A stretch of 33,871 nt of DNA from Synechococcales cyanobacterium bin31.maxbin.ball.101 (GCA_013298165.1 JAAFJU010000040.1:1-33871), one strand, 5' to 3'; numbered from the stretch's first letter, positions 8,264 to 16,930 are shown. A program made the numbers and translations. Notes: generated from the sequence alone by a model not told the origin.

Positions 8264-9388
8264 ATGTTAAAGGGCATTGATGTTTCTGAATACCAAGGTG
8301 ACATCAACTGGAAAGCGGTGGCTGACAGTGGTGTGGTCTATTGTTTTGTGAAGGCAACGGAAGGGGTGGAAAGCCGAGATCCGATGTTTGCCAAAAACTG
8401 GGCAGGCATGAGAAGTGTGGGGATCATCCGCAGTGCCTACCACTTTTTTATTGCGAAGAAAGATCCAAAAGTCCAAGCGAATAATTTTTTAGGTTTGACC
8501 CGATCGCTCTGGGACACGAATGATCTCCCACCTGTTTTGGACTTAGAAAAAAGCTATGGATTGGGTGCGAATGAAGTGATTGATAAAGCGGGAATTTGGC
8601 TCGATACGGTGGAAGCTTCGATCGGACGTCGTCCTCTGCTCTATACCTTCCCCAACTTCTGGCACGAGACCCTGGGGAATTCCCCACGTCTCGGGGCCAA
8701 CTACCGCCTCTGGATCGCCCACTACGAAACCAACAATCCCTGGGTTCCCGGTGGCTGGAAGTCTTGGAGCTTCCATCAATACAGTGAGTCTGGGACGGTT
8801 CCAGGCATTTCTGGTCCCTGTGACATGAATAATTTCAATGGGGATTTGGATACATTGCAGTTTTTGCTCAACTCAAAAGCGCCACTGCGAGTGGGAAGTG
8901 CGGGCAAGATCGTCGCTGAACTCCAGACATTGCTCAATGCTAAGGGGGCCAATATTGGGATTGCTGACGGTAAGTTTGGCCCTCGCACGGGACAAGCGGT
9001 CGCGAACTTCCAGAAATCCGTCGGTCTACTCGCTGACGGCATCGTGGGCACCAAGACCTGGTCCGCCCTCCAGTCCAATACCAAACCTGCACCGCCTTCA
9101 GCTTCAACATTAGTCAACGTGTGCAAGAGCTACAAAGCGCTTCCTCATCAAGAAAAAGCGCTGACCTGGCTCAACCAAAGTATTCCTGCGTCTGCTATGA
9201 CGACCTTTGCCATTCAGTGGCGGCAAGTGACAGCCACCTCACCCATGGCGACCACACCGCTTCTCCTGAGCAATGTCTGCAAGAGCTATAAGGGCCTTGC
9301 CCACCAAGACAAAGCCCTCCAAGACCTGCAAAAACAGATCCCACCTGCAACCCTCGACCAATTTGTGAAGCTTTGGCGCAATGCTTAG
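8264..9388 (+). CDS. GH25 lysozyme with PG-binding domain and two novel C-terminal repeats
   Basis: A 374-residue muramidase. Residues 1-200 are a glycoside hydrolase family 25 domain: GIDVSEYQGDINW (Asp6), FVKATEG, PPVLDLE (Asp93, Glu95 as the catalytic pair) and HQYSESG. A peptidoglycan-binding_1 domain follows at about 207-270 (VGSAGKIVAELQTLL, ADGKFGPRTGQAVANFQ). After a Pro/Ser linker come two copies of a 38-residue module, at about 285-322 and 337-374, each with NVCKSYK, HQ-x-KAL, a short IP segment and a final QWR or LWR. I cannot assign this module to a family. There is no signal peptide, so export is unexplained. GGAGA precedes ATG 8264. It is divergent from the M15 peptidase gene. 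Confidence 0.85.
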   Translation: MLKGIDVSEYQGDINWKAVADSGVVYCFVKATEGVESRDPMFAKNWAGMRSVGIIRSAYHFFIAKKDPKVQANNFLGLTRSLWDTNDLPPVLDLEKSYGLGANEVIDKAGIWLDTVEASIGRRPLLYTFPNFWHETLGNSPRLGANYRLWIAHYETNNPWVPGGWKSWSFHQYSESGTVPGISGPCDMNNFNGDLDTLQFLLNSKAPLRVGSAGKIVAELQTLLNAKGANIGIADGKFGPRTGQAVANFQKSVGLLADGIVGTKTWSALQSNTKPAPPSASTLVNVCKSYKALPHQEKALTWLNQSIPASAMTTFAIQWRQVTATSPMATTPLLLSNVCKSYKGLAHQDKALQDLQKQIPPATLDQFVKLWRNA

Positions 9389-9492
9389 TGATTCTAAGCT
9401 TGGGCTTCTGGCGCTTCTGGATTATCAGTAGCAAGTTGTTCTACATCCGACAATGCCATTCCGGTCAGACGAGCGATCGTTTCATGGGTTCA

Positions 9493-9547
9493 GGGTTCGA
9501 CTCCGCTCACCCTACAAGTCATTGAGGGGTGAGCGGAGTCGAACCCC
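9493..9547. repeat. REP-like inverted pair (TTCGACTCCGCTCA family), locus 2
   Basis: Arm GGGTTCGACTCCGCTCACCC (9493-9512) is followed 14 bases later by its exact 20-bp reverse complement (9527-9546). It lies between the convergent GH25 and tyrS genes. This is the most regular copy in the window and has the layout of a REPIN, two REP arms facing each other. Confidence 0.85.
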
Positions 9548-9577
9548 GGCGATGTATGCAGAATGCAGTTAAGGCAG

Positions 9578-10786
9578 TTAAGGCACAAATCGCACGAATT
9601 TATTTTTGCCAAACTGCAAGACTTGACCGACTAATTCCTCTGGGGTTTCAAAGGTTTGGTTGGGATCTGCGACTTTTTCACCGTTGAGCTTGACGCCGCC
9701 GCCTTGGATTTGTCGTCTGGCGTCGGAACTGGTTTTGCACAGGCCCGAGGCGCTGGTGATGAAGAAGATCTTGGCGGGAAATTCGATCGCTTTCACCGAA
9801 AACTCTGGCACCGAGTCCGCCTGAGTCGATCCGCCGATCAAGTTGGCCGCATCCGCTTGAGCCTGTTGCGCCGCCGCTTGACCGTGGTATTGACTGACGA
9901 CATCTAATGCCAAAATCTTTTGCTGCTCGCGAGGATTTTCTGGCAGGCTCTTGAAGTCCAGTGTGGTCAACAAGGTGACGTAGTTTTCCAATAAGGCATC
10001 GGGCGTTTTTTCCAGCTTGGAATACATCGTCAGGGCGTCTTCATTCAGTCCGACGTAGTTCCCCAGAGATTTCGACATTTTCTGGGTCCCGTCCGTCCCG
10101 ATCAAAATCGGCATTAAGAGACCAAACTGAGGCTTCATACCAAAATGTCGCTGCAAGTCCCGGCCCACCGCAATATTGAACTTTTGGTCCGTGCCGCCGA
10201 GTTCCACATCCGACTCGATCGCCACCGAATCATAGCCCTGCATCAACGGGTACAAAAACTCATGGAGAAAAATCGGGTTGCCTTTGTCGTAGCGATCGTT
10301 AAACCCCTCCTTCGCCAACATCTGACCGACGGTCATGGTGCCCAAAAGCTCCAAAATCTTCGTCAAATCCATGCCCGCTAACCACTCGGAGTTATAGCGA
10401 ATTTCCAAGCGCCCCGGCGTATCGAAATCCAGAATGGGTCGCACTTGATCTAAGTAGGTTTCCGCATTGGCTTTGACCTGCTCAACGGTCAACTGCTTCC
10501 GCACATCAGACTTCCCAGTAGGATCGCCAATGCGCGCCGTGAAGTCGCCAATGATCAACACCGCCGTATGACCCGCATCTTGAAACGATCGCATTTTCCG
10601 CACCGGAATACTGTGACCCAAATGAATATCGGATCCAGTTGGATCAATTCCCAGTTTAATTCTCAGGGGTTGATCACTTTGAAGAATTTGCTGTTCCAGA
10701 TTTTCATCGGGGCTGTTGACCTCGCCGGAGGGAAAGATTTCGCTGGTGCCTCGGTGGAGCCAGGAGAAGGTGCTTTGAGAGGTCAT
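9578..10786 (-). CDS. tyrS: Tyrosyl-tRNA synthetase
   Basis: A 402-residue class I synthetase that charges tRNA-Tyr with tyrosine in the cytoplasm. The HIGH-type motif reads HLGH at residues 55-58, and the KMSKS motif is intact at 236-240. A C-terminal S4 RNA-binding domain runs from about residue 335 ([20 protein letters not shown]). The length is normal for the bacterial TyrZ-like subtype. ATG 10786 begins [10 protein letters not shown]. It is divergent from the PBP gene, with 230 bp between them, and convergent with the GH25 gene across a REP-like element. Confidence 0.97.
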   Translation of the reverse strand: MTSQSTFSWLHRGTSEIFPSGEVNSPDENLEQQILQSDQPLRIKLGIDPTGSDIHLGHSIPVRKMRSFQDAGHTAVLIIGDFTARIGDPTGKSDVRKQLTVEQVKANAETYLDQVRPILDFDTPGRLEIRYNSEWLAGMDLTKILELLGTMTVGQMLAKEGFNDRYDKGNPIFLHEFLYPLMQGYDSVAIESDVELGGTDQKFNIAVGRDLQRHFGMKPQFGLLMPILIGTDGTQKMSKSLGNYVGLNEDALTMYSKLEKTPDALLENYVTLLTTLDFKSLPENPREQQKILALDVVSQYHGQAAAQQAQADAANLIGGSTQADSVPEFSVKAIEFPAKIFFITSASGLCKTSSDARRQIQGGGVKLNGEKVADPNQTFETPEELVGQVLQFGKNKFVRFVP

Positions 10787-11016
10787 GGGTCTGCTTTTAA
10801 GGTGAGGGCGGATTTAAGGGAAAGACCATTATAATCAGTGAGTGGTCTGAGTCACCGTAATTTGCCCAGACCCCGCGCGATAAAATTTTTGTCAAGGCTT
10901 AAAGGTTCGTCTATCCTACTAGAACGATCGATTAACGCCTTGATTTACGGCCAAATCCTCATCCTGCATCCCTCAATTTTCAGTTATTACCCCCGTCATT
11001 ACAAGAGAGAGTTGCC

Positions 11017-12906
11017 GTGTCCTCGAATACGTACCCCCGCCAAAAACCTGAAAACGAATCGACCGCGCAGTTCGTCGGCGGTGCGGGTAAAGTCGCAGGC
11101 GCAACCTTGATTGGGGTACTAATGTTGGGCAGTTCTGTGGTGGCTGGGGCGCTGGTGGGACTAGCGATTAGTTTTCAGAATTTGCCGGATGTGCGCATCT
11201 TACGCAACTACACCCCCAGCGAAACAAGTCACATTTATGACGTAAAGGGAAAGCATCTGACCAGTCTCCATGGGGAAGCCAACCGCGAAGTGGTTCCATT
11301 AGATGAGATTTCGCCCCACTTAAAACGATCGGTGATGGCGATCGAAGATAGCTATTTTTACTCGCACAAAGGGGTCAACGTCACTTCAACTGCCCGTGCG
11401 CTGCGAGCGAATTTCAACAAGGGCGAGACCAGTGAAGGCGGTTCGACCGTCACCATGCAATTAGTGAAAAACCTCTTCCTCACACCCGAGCGAGCGGTGA
11501 CGCGGAAAGTAGCGGAAGCAGTGCTGGCCCTGCGGGTGGAGCAGGTCTTTAAAAAGAATGAAATCCTGGAGCTATACCTCAATCAAATTTATTGGGGTCA
11601 TAACAACTACGGCGCAGAAACCGCCTCTCAGAGCTACTTTGGCAAGTCAGTGCGAGACTTGAACTTAGCCGAATCGGCCATGATGGCAGGCATCATTCAG
11701 GCTCCTGAGGAACTGACTCCGTTTTACAATATGAAGGCGGCGACGGAGCGTCAGCATGTGGTCTTGCAGCGGATGCGGGATCTGAAGTGGATTACACCTG
11801 AGGAAGAAAAGCAGGCCCGCAATTACAAAATTAAGTTGGGCAAAATCACATCTTTCCAGGGCAGTGAGATTCCCTATGTGACCGAGGCGATCGTTAAAGA
11901 GTTAACGAAAAAGTTCGGGCGGGATGCCATTCTGAAAGGCGGTTTACGGATTCAGAGTTCGATCGATACAAAAATGCAGCGCACCGCAGAAGACACGGTG
12001 AATCGCAGCTATCGCACAGGTGCAGACCAAATGGCATTGGTGGCCGTTGATCCTCGTACGCACTATGTCAAAGCCATGGTCGGCGGTTTGGATTACAAGA
12101 AAAGCCAATACAACCGCGCCACCCAAGCCCTCCGTCAGCCCGGTTCTGCATTCAAACCCTTTGTTTACTATGCCGCGTTTGCTTCAGGGAAGTATGAACC
12201 CGGTTCGACCATTGTGGATTCGCCTGTGGGCTATCCCGATGGTGATGAGATGTATTATCCCCAGAACTACGATCGGAGTTTTGCAGGCGCAATGAGTATG
12301 CGACGCGCTTTGGAGCAGTCTAGAAACATTCCTGCGGTTAAGCTGGGTCAGGAAGTGGGCTTGAATAAAGTGATTGAAATTTGTCGGAGTCTTGGGATTA
12401 AGAGTCCGATCGAGCCTGTGATTTCGTTGCCGTTGGGGGCGGTGGATGTGACGCCGCTGGAGATGGCGACGGCCTATGCGACGTTGGCGAATAATGGCTG
12501 GCATAGTGATCCCACGCTGATTATTCAGGCGACGGATAGTAAGGGTGGACTGGTGCTGGATAATCGTCCCAAACTTCGCTTAGTTTTGGATCCTTGGGCT
12601 GCGGCTGCGACCAATGAAATTATGCAAGGTGTGATTAATCAAGGAACGGCGACTTCGGCGCAGATTGGTCGTCCGGCGGCTGGGAAAACGGGTACGACAT
12701 CTTCTGAAAAGGATATTTGGTTTGTCGGGTCGGTGCCGCAGCTTTCGACGGCGGTGTGGGTCGGGAATGATGACAATACACCACTCGGATCGGGGGCGAC
12801 GGGAGGTACGGTCGTGGCTCCGATTTGGCGAGATTTTATGTCGCAAGCGGTGCGCGATTTGCCTGTGGAAAGTTTCCGTCCACCTTCGGACTTTCAGAAG
12901 CCTTAG
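11017..12906 (+). CDS. Class A penicillin-binding protein (PBP1A family)
   Basis: A 629-residue bifunctional peptidoglycan synthase. It has a membrane anchor at about 29-52. The GT51 transglycosylase domain has the catalytic Glu in MAIEDSYFYSHKGV and the motifs GGSTVTMQLVKNLFL and ELYLNQIYWG. The transpeptidase domain has SxxK in GSAFKPF, SxN as SRN in EQSRNIP, and the KTGTT box. It polymerises and cross-links glycan strands on the periplasmic side. The start is GTG 11017, preceded by AAGAGAGA. A repeat-rich spacer separates it from the D-Ala-D-Ala dipeptidase gene on the same strand. Confidence 0.95.
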   Translation: MSSNTYPRQKPENESTAQFVGGAGKVAGATLIGVLMLGSSVVAGALVGLAISFQNLPDVRILRNYTPSETSHIYDVKGKHLTSLHGEANREVVPLDEISPHLKRSVMAIEDSYFYSHKGVNVTSTARALRANFNKGETSEGGSTVTMQLVKNLFLTPERAVTRKVAEAVLALRVEQVFKKNEILELYLNQIYWGHNNYGAETASQSYFGKSVRDLNLAESAMMAGIIQAPEELTPFYNMKAATERQHVVLQRMRDLKWITPEEEKQARNYKIKLGKITSFQGSEIPYVTEAIVKELTKKFGRDAILKGGLRIQSSIDTKMQRTAEDTVNRSYRTGADQMALVAVDPRTHYVKAMVGGLDYKKSQYNRATQALRQPGSAFKPFVYYAAFASGKYEPGSTIVDSPVGYPDGDEMYYPQNYDRSFAGAMSMRRALEQSRNIPAVKLGQEVGLNKVIEICRSLGIKSPIEPVISLPLGAVDVTPLEMATAYATLANNGWHSDPTLIIQATDSKGGLVLDNRPKLRLVLDPWAAAATNEIMQGVINQGTATSAQIGRPAAGKTGTTSSEKDIWFVGSVPQLSTAVWVGNDDNTPLGSGATGGTVVAPIWRDFMSQAVRDLPVESFRPPSDFQKP

Positions 12907-12945
12907 TTGGAGAAACCGGGCTTTGCTGACGCAACGCTTCGCGAA

Positions 12946-13034
12946 CGACTCCGCTCACCCCTCGATCTTGGTAATAACACCGGGGTTCGACTCCGCTCAC
13001 CCCTCAACTGTTACGTGGGCTGAGCGGAGTCGTA
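12946..13034. repeat. REP-like cluster (TTCGACTCCGCTCA family), locus 3
   Basis: Three copies of the CGACTCCGCTCA core fall within 90 bp: two direct (12946-12961 and 12980-13003) and one inverted (13017-13034). They lie between the PBP gene and the dipeptidase gene. The frame of the dipeptidase stays open through this repeat and back into the PBP gene, which could mislead start prediction. Confidence 0.8.
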
Positions 13035-13093
13035 GTTTACGTCCGCAAGGACTAGCCCGAACCCAACCCGAGTTTAAATACAAGCCTTCATTA

Positions 13094-13795
13094 ATGAAAC
13101 CTTACCAACGAGTGCCGATCGTCCCCACCCATGAGCCGATCGTCCCAATCCCCACGCCCGAGTTTGATCTCACCACACCCCATCCCTACGCAAAACTCGG
13201 TGCGCCTTATGGCGATAAATCGCCGTTTTATGTGCGATCGGGCGTTCTAACCCAGCTTCGATCGGCTCAAGCTACCTTGCAACAGATCAAACCCGGTTGG
13301 CGGATTCAGATTTTTGATGCTTATCGTCCGGTGGCAGTGCAGCAGTTTATGGTGGATTACACATTGCAAGAGGTTTTGACCCAAAAAGGCTTGGAGAAAA
13401 CCGCCACTGAAGAAGAGCGATCGCAGGCACTACAAGAGGTTTACCAGTTTTGGGCAATGCCGAATTTAAATCCTCTCACGCCGCCACCCCACAGTACGGG
13501 AGCGGCGATCGATATTACGTTGGTGGACGAGTTCGGGGCTGCGATCGATATGGGTTCGGAGATTGATGAAATTTCACCCCGATCGTTTCCCGATCACTTT
13601 GTCGGCCTCGCTGAATTTGAGACGTTCGACCAAAACCGTCAGTTGTTGAAATTCGTGATGCAAAGTGCAGGATTTGCTCAGCACTACCATGAGTGGTGGC
13701 ATTTTTCCTGGGGCGATCAGCTCTGGGCTTGGATTTCGATGCGATCGGCGGCCCAACAAACGGAACTTGTGGCAAAGTATGGCCGTGTTGAATGA
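13094..13795 (+). CDS. D-alanyl-D-alanine dipeptidase (VanX/DdpX family, M15D)
   Basis: A 233-residue zinc dipeptidase that hydrolyses D-Ala-D-Ala. It shows the VanX signature: DAYRPVAVQQFMV supplies the conserved Arg, HSTGAAIDITL the His and Asp zinc ligands, and EWWHFSWG the catalytic Glu and third zinc-ligand His. There is no signal peptide, so a cytoplasmic role in recycling D-Ala is likely. The start is taken as ATG 13094 (MKPYQRVPIVP). The frame is open back to 12665, but that part overlaps the PBP gene and encodes REP sequence. It lies 60 bp before rpsO. In cyanobacteria a housekeeping recycling role is more likely than vancomycin resistance. Confidence 0.9.
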   Translation: MKPYQRVPIVPTHEPIVPIPTPEFDLTTPHPYAKLGAPYGDKSPFYVRSGVLTQLRSAQATLQQIKPGWRIQIFDAYRPVAVQQFMVDYTLQEVLTQKGLEKTATEEERSQALQEVYQFWAMPNLNPLTPPPHSTGAAIDITLVDEFGAAIDMGSEIDEISPRSFPDHFVGLAEFETFDQNRQLLKFVMQSAGFAQHYHEWWHFSWGDQLWAWISMRSAAQQTELVAKYGRVE

Positions 13796-13813
13796 TGTCG
13801 ATCGACAGTTCAG

Positions 13814-13822
13814 TGGTAGAAT
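13814..13822 (+). promoter_or_regulatory. Candidate extended -10 promoter of rpsO
   Basis: TGGTAGAAT fits an extended -10 element (TGn plus TAGAAT) and lies 34 bp before the rpsO start. No good -35 is visible. The same nine bases occur at 16931 and 24361. Confidence 0.45.
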
Positions 13823-13855
13823 CTTTAACTGGCACATTATTATCAGGAAACTGAC

Positions 13856-14125
13856 ATGTCACTGGTTCAAGAAGACAAACAGAAGATCATTACCGACTTC
13901 CAAAAACACGAAACCGACACCGGATCCGTGGAAGTGCAAGTCGCAATGCTCACTGAGCGCATCAGCCGCCTCAGCACCCACCTCAAAACCAACAAAAAAG
14001 ACCACGGGTCTCGGATTGGTCTGTTGAAAATGATCAGCTTGCGGAAGCGCCTTCTGGGTTACGTTCAGAAAGTAGACTACGCCCGCTACAAGACTTTGAT
14101 TGGTCGCTTGGGTCTTCGTGGTTAA
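13856..14125 (+). CDS. rpsO: 30S ribosomal protein S15
   Basis: An 89-residue protein that binds 16S rRNA in the platform of the small subunit. Its sequence is typical throughout: [38 protein letters not shown] and [12 protein letters not shown]. The length is exact for the family. ATG 13856 follows an AGGAAA ribosome site and a candidate extended -10 element. The PAM68-like gene follows 58 bp downstream and may be co-transcribed. Confidence 0.98.
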   Translation: MSLVQEDKQKIITDFQKHETDTGSVEVQVAMLTERISRLSTHLKTNKKDHGSRIGLLKMISLRKRLLGYVQKVDYARYKTLIGRLGLRG

Positions 14126-14183
14126 TCCCGAAATATCCAGAATTTACACCCTACTGCGCTGTTGCTATTGAGTATTGACGATT

Positions 14184-14681
14184 ATGTCAGCGGAATCCAA
14201 AGAGCCACAATCAACCTCCAAGCCTTCTCAAGCTGAAAAGGGAAAATCTCAGTCCTTACCCTTCGAGCCGACTTCTAATAAAAAGAAGAAAGCCGAAGTA
14301 CAGCCTGGAGCCTTTATTAACGATCGATCGTCAGGGATTCCTGAGGTCGTGAGTCAACGGATGGGACGACGGATGGCTGTTTTTTCGGGAGTGCCAAGCT
14401 TTTTGGGAATGGCGACGTTTGTCGTCAGTTACTATCTCGTTTCGCAACAACATTATGATCTCCCGAATTCCGCTGTGTTGCTGGTCAGTCTCGGGTTCTT
14501 CGGGTTAGGAGTGGTGGGTTTATCCTACGGTCTTCTGTCCGCCTCCTGGGATCCAGAACAAGTCGGTTCACTTTTAGGCGGTGAGCAGTTTGGGTTAAAT
14601 TTTTCGCGCGCTTCGGATGCGTTTAAAGAGGCCCGTCGCAAGGCACTCAAGGACGCAGAACGCGCTAAGAAGAATAAGTAA
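14184..14681 (+). CDS. PAM68-like protein (DUF3464)
   Basis: A 165-residue protein of the PAM68/DUF3464 family, membrane proteins linked to photosystem II assembly in plants and cyanobacteria. The N-terminal 60 residues are hydrophilic and Lys/Ser-rich. The conserved part starts at IPEVVSQRMGRRMAVFSGVPSFLGM. Two membrane helices follow (FLGMATFVVSYYLV and AVLLVSLGFFGLGVVGLSYGLL), and then SASWDPEQVGSLLG, the family hallmark. ATG 14184 is preferred over TTG 14175. It lies just downstream of rpsO. Confidence 0.92.
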   Translation: MSAESKEPQSTSKPSQAEKGKSQSLPFEPTSNKKKKAEVQPGAFINDRSSGIPEVVSQRMGRRMAVFSGVPSFLGMATFVVSYYLVSQQHYDLPNSAVLLVSLGFFGLGVVGLSYGLLSASWDPEQVGSLLGGEQFGLNFSRASDAFKEARRKALKDAERAKKNK

Positions 14682-14687
14682 TCGGAA

Positions 14688-14714
14688 GCCCCCCAGCCCC
14701 CAATTCTGGGGGAG
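14688..14714. repeat. 27-bp dispersed palindromic repeat, copy 2
   Basis: This contains CCCCCAATTCTGGGGG and matches the reverse complement of 1123-1149 at 26 of 27 positions. It lies seven bases after the PAM68-like stop codon, upstream of the likely terminator. Confidence 0.75.
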
Positions 14715-14729
14715 TAAGATTGATTAGAA

Positions 14730-14766
14730 CCTGTACTTAGAATCCCTTTCTAGTACGGGTTTTTCT
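14730..14766 (+). terminator. Likely terminator after the PAM68-like gene
   Basis: CCTGTACT pairs with AGTACGGG (one G-T pair) around a loop of about 14 bases, followed by a T-run (GGGTTTTTC). It lies between the PAM68-like gene and the AmpG-like gene. Confidence 0.7.
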
Positions 14767-14815
14767 TTATGCAGCGATCGGATAACCAACTAATGGATAA
14801 TAGCAATCTGTTGCT

Positions 14816-16159
14816 TTGAGAACTGCGATCGTGAAATCAAACAATTCGCTTCTGACTGTCTTTGCAAGCCGTAAGATGGCTGCGATTCTATTGCTGGGTT
14901 TTGCTTCAGGCCTGCCCTACGCCTTGGCAGATGATGCCTTCCGAGCCTGGATGACGAAATCGGGCTTTGATCTTAAACAAATTGGTTGGCTGAGTCTCGT
15001 CAGTTTGCCTTACTCCTTGAAGTTTTTATGGTCGCCGCTGATCGATCGGTTTCGGTTGCCCATACTGGGACGGCGTCGCGGCTGGATCATAGCAACGCAG
15101 GTAGGATTAGTCGGCGTGATTTTACTATTGGCCGCGCAGATGGCCAGCATGGCAGGCATGGATGCCACGGCGAAGGCGAGTGCATTGAGTACCGTTGCGA
15201 TCGTAGCCATCTTCATGGCCTTCCTCAGCGCCACCCAAGATATCGCCGTTGATGCCTACCGAACCGATGTTTTAGAACCTTTGGAAGTCGGGGCCGGGGC
15301 ATCGGTCTTAGTCCTAGGCTATCGGATTGCCATGCTGCTCACGGGCTGGCTAGCGTTTAATTTGGCGGACAAAATGGGCTGGGCGTCGGTCTATGGCTTG
15401 ATGGCGGTCTTCTTGGGTGTGGGCATTGTGGGAACCCTGTTTGCCCCTAATCCACCCCCTGCCAATGAAATAGAACCTCCGACGCTAGTGGATGCCGTTG
15501 TTCAACCCTTTCTGGAATTCTTTCGGCGGTTAGGTTGGCAAAGAGCAATTTTAGCGTTGGTGTTCATCATCCTGTTCCGATTGGGCGATGCGATGGTGGC
15601 GAAGATGGCAGTTCCATTCCTGGGTGTGAAGGGATTAGGGTTTAGTGATGGTGATATTGGCAATATTCGACAGGGCATGGGATTGATTGCGACGATCGTT
15701 GGAACCTTAAGCGGCGGTGCGGCGTTGAGTCAGTTAGGAATCAACCGATCGCTTTGGGTATTTGGAGGACTACAGGCGATTAGTAACTTAGGCTATTGGA
15801 TTTTGGCGCTAGTCGGGAAAGACTATACGACGCTGGTATTGGCAATTAATGTAGAGAATTTCTGTAGTGGATTGGGCACGGCGGGATTTGTGGGGTTTCT
15901 CATGAGCTTGTGTAATCCGAAGTTTTCAGCGACCCAGTTTGCATTGTTGTCGAGTTTGATGGCAGTGGGACGCGATTTGATTGCAGGTCCAAGTGCGGGT
16001 GAGTTTGCACAGCGGTTGGTTACAGGATTTAACGTTGTTGGAACCAAGCCAGATTTGGCGGGATGGGGAAACTTTTTCCTACTGACATTAATAGCAGCGA
16101 TACCTGGAGTTCTGTTATTGCCGTTCTTTGCACCTTGGAACGAGCGATCGGAAAACTAA
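14816..16159 (+). CDS. AmpG-like MFS permease
   Basis: A 447-residue inner-membrane transporter of the major facilitator superfamily with about 12 hydrophobic helices. The opening LLLGFASGLPYALADDAFRAWM and SLPYSLKFLWSPLIDRF, and SATQDIAVDAYRTDVL, are the signature of the AmpG family, which imports anhydro-muropeptides for cell-wall recycling. The start is uncertain: TTG 14816, GTG 14831 and ATG 14876 are all in frame, and no ribosome site decides. Its expected substrates are products of lytic transglycosylases such as the MltA encoded at 3.2 kb. Transport specificity is inferred from family only. Confidence 0.85.
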   Translation: MRTAIVKSNNSLLTVFASRKMAAILLLGFASGLPYALADDAFRAWMTKSGFDLKQIGWLSLVSLPYSLKFLWSPLIDRFRLPILGRRRGWIIATQVGLVGVILLLAAQMASMAGMDATAKASALSTVAIVAIFMAFLSATQDIAVDAYRTDVLEPLEVGAGASVLVLGYRIAMLLTGWLAFNLADKMGWASVYGLMAVFLGVGIVGTLFAPNPPPANEIEPPTLVDAVVQPFLEFFRRLGWQRAILALVFIILFRLGDAMVAKMAVPFLGVKGLGFSDGDIGNIRQGMGLIATIVGTLSGGAALSQLGINRSLWVFGGLQAISNLGYWILALVGKDYTTLVLAINVENFCSGLGTAGFVGFLMSLCNPKFSATQFALLSSLMAVGRDLIAGPSAGEFAQRLVTGFNVVGTKPDLAGWGNFFLLTLIAAIPGVLLLPFFAPWNERSEN

Positions 16160-16201
16160 AGCTTGAAGCTTTAAATCCTTACCAGAGTGTTTGTGATTTG
16201 C

Positions 16202-16207
16202 TATTCT
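16202..16207 (+). promoter_or_regulatory. Candidate -10 box
   Basis: TATTCT lies 33 bp upstream of ATG 16240. Its position argues for 16240 over GTG 16219 as the start of the hydroxylase-like gene. It is tentative. Confidence 0.25.
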
Positions 16208-16239
16208 AGACCATTGCTGTGAACAAAACGAACTCTCCC

Positions 16240-16920
16240 ATGAACGATCGCAATCCACCCAAGCCGGGTACAACAGCCTATCTCCTAGAAGAAGTCCGCC
16301 GGGGCTGGCATTGGGTGGTCTTTGTGACGAAGGTACTGGGGCGCGTGGGGGGCTTTAAGGAATGGGGCCAAGCGATTCGGCGAATTGCGGGGCTGCTCAC
16401 GTCACGGGCGCAGGGCAATGTGACGAAGCTGGATGGCCGATCGTTCTATGCCGCATCCGAGTTTCCCTTTGCGGGCGTTCTGGAAACCAACTGGGAAAAG
16501 GTGCTGCAAGAGGTAACGGCTTTGCAGGGTGAACATTTCATTCCTTGGAGTGAGAAGTACTTGTATAAAGAGGGCTGGAGTACCTTTGGACTCTACGCCT
16601 ACGGGTTAAAAATTGCGAAAAATTGCGACCTTTGCCCCGAGACCGATCGGCTCCTCTCTCAAATCCCAAATCTGATGACAGCAGGGTTTTCCGCCTTAGC
16701 GCCGGGAACGCACATTGCACCTCACACAGGCTATCCCGATGGCGTCTTGCGCTGTCATTTGGGGTTGGTGATTCCGCCGGATTGTGGGATTCGGGTGGGC
16801 GATGAAACACAGTCTTGGCAGGATGGGAAATGCTTGATCTTCGATGATACGGCGGAGCATGAGGCTTGGAATCGGAGCGATCGGACCCGCGTGGTCATGC
16901 TGTTGGATTTTAAGCCGTAG
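16240..16920 (+). CDS. Aspartyl/asparaginyl beta-hydroxylase-like protein
   Basis: A protein of about 226 residues in the aspartyl/asparaginyl beta-hydroxylase (LpxO-like) family of Fe(II)/2-oxoglutarate dioxygenases. The core is visible: GTHIAPHTGYPDGVLRCHLGL supplies an iron-binding His and the RxH pair, and CLIFDDTAEHEAWN supplies the second His. The following RVVMLLDF is typical. The substrate is unknown. A GTG at 16219 would add seven residues. It stands alone between the AmpG-like gene and the DUF3153 gene, with its own candidate -10. Confidence 0.85.
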   Translation: MNDRNPPKPGTTAYLLEEVRRGWHWVVFVTKVLGRVGGFKEWGQAIRRIAGLLTSRAQGNVTKLDGRSFYAASEFPFAGVLETNWEKVLQEVTALQGEHFIPWSEKYLYKEGWSTFGLYAYGLKIAKNCDLCPETDRLLSQIPNLMTAGFSALAPGTHIAPHTGYPDGVLRCHLGLVIPPDCGIRVGDETQSWQDGKCLIFDDTAEHEAWNRSDRTRVVMLLDFKP

Positions 16921-16930
16921 GACAGTTTTT

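Noticed and set aside
9493-9512. tRNA T-arm-like sequence (GGTTCGACTCC) at the REP-like repeats
   Set aside because: No acceptor, D or anticodon arm surrounds it, and the same sequence recurs as an inverted repeat at four loci.
12665-13093. N-terminal extension of the dipeptidase reading frame back into the PBP gene
   Set aside because: It overlaps the PBP gene in another frame and encodes REP-like repeat sequence. VanX-family proteins start at about MKPYQRVP.
13094-13795. Vancomycin resistance cluster
   Set aside because: Only the VanX-like dipeptidase is present. VanH, VanA/B and VanRS genes are absent, so a recycling role is more likely.
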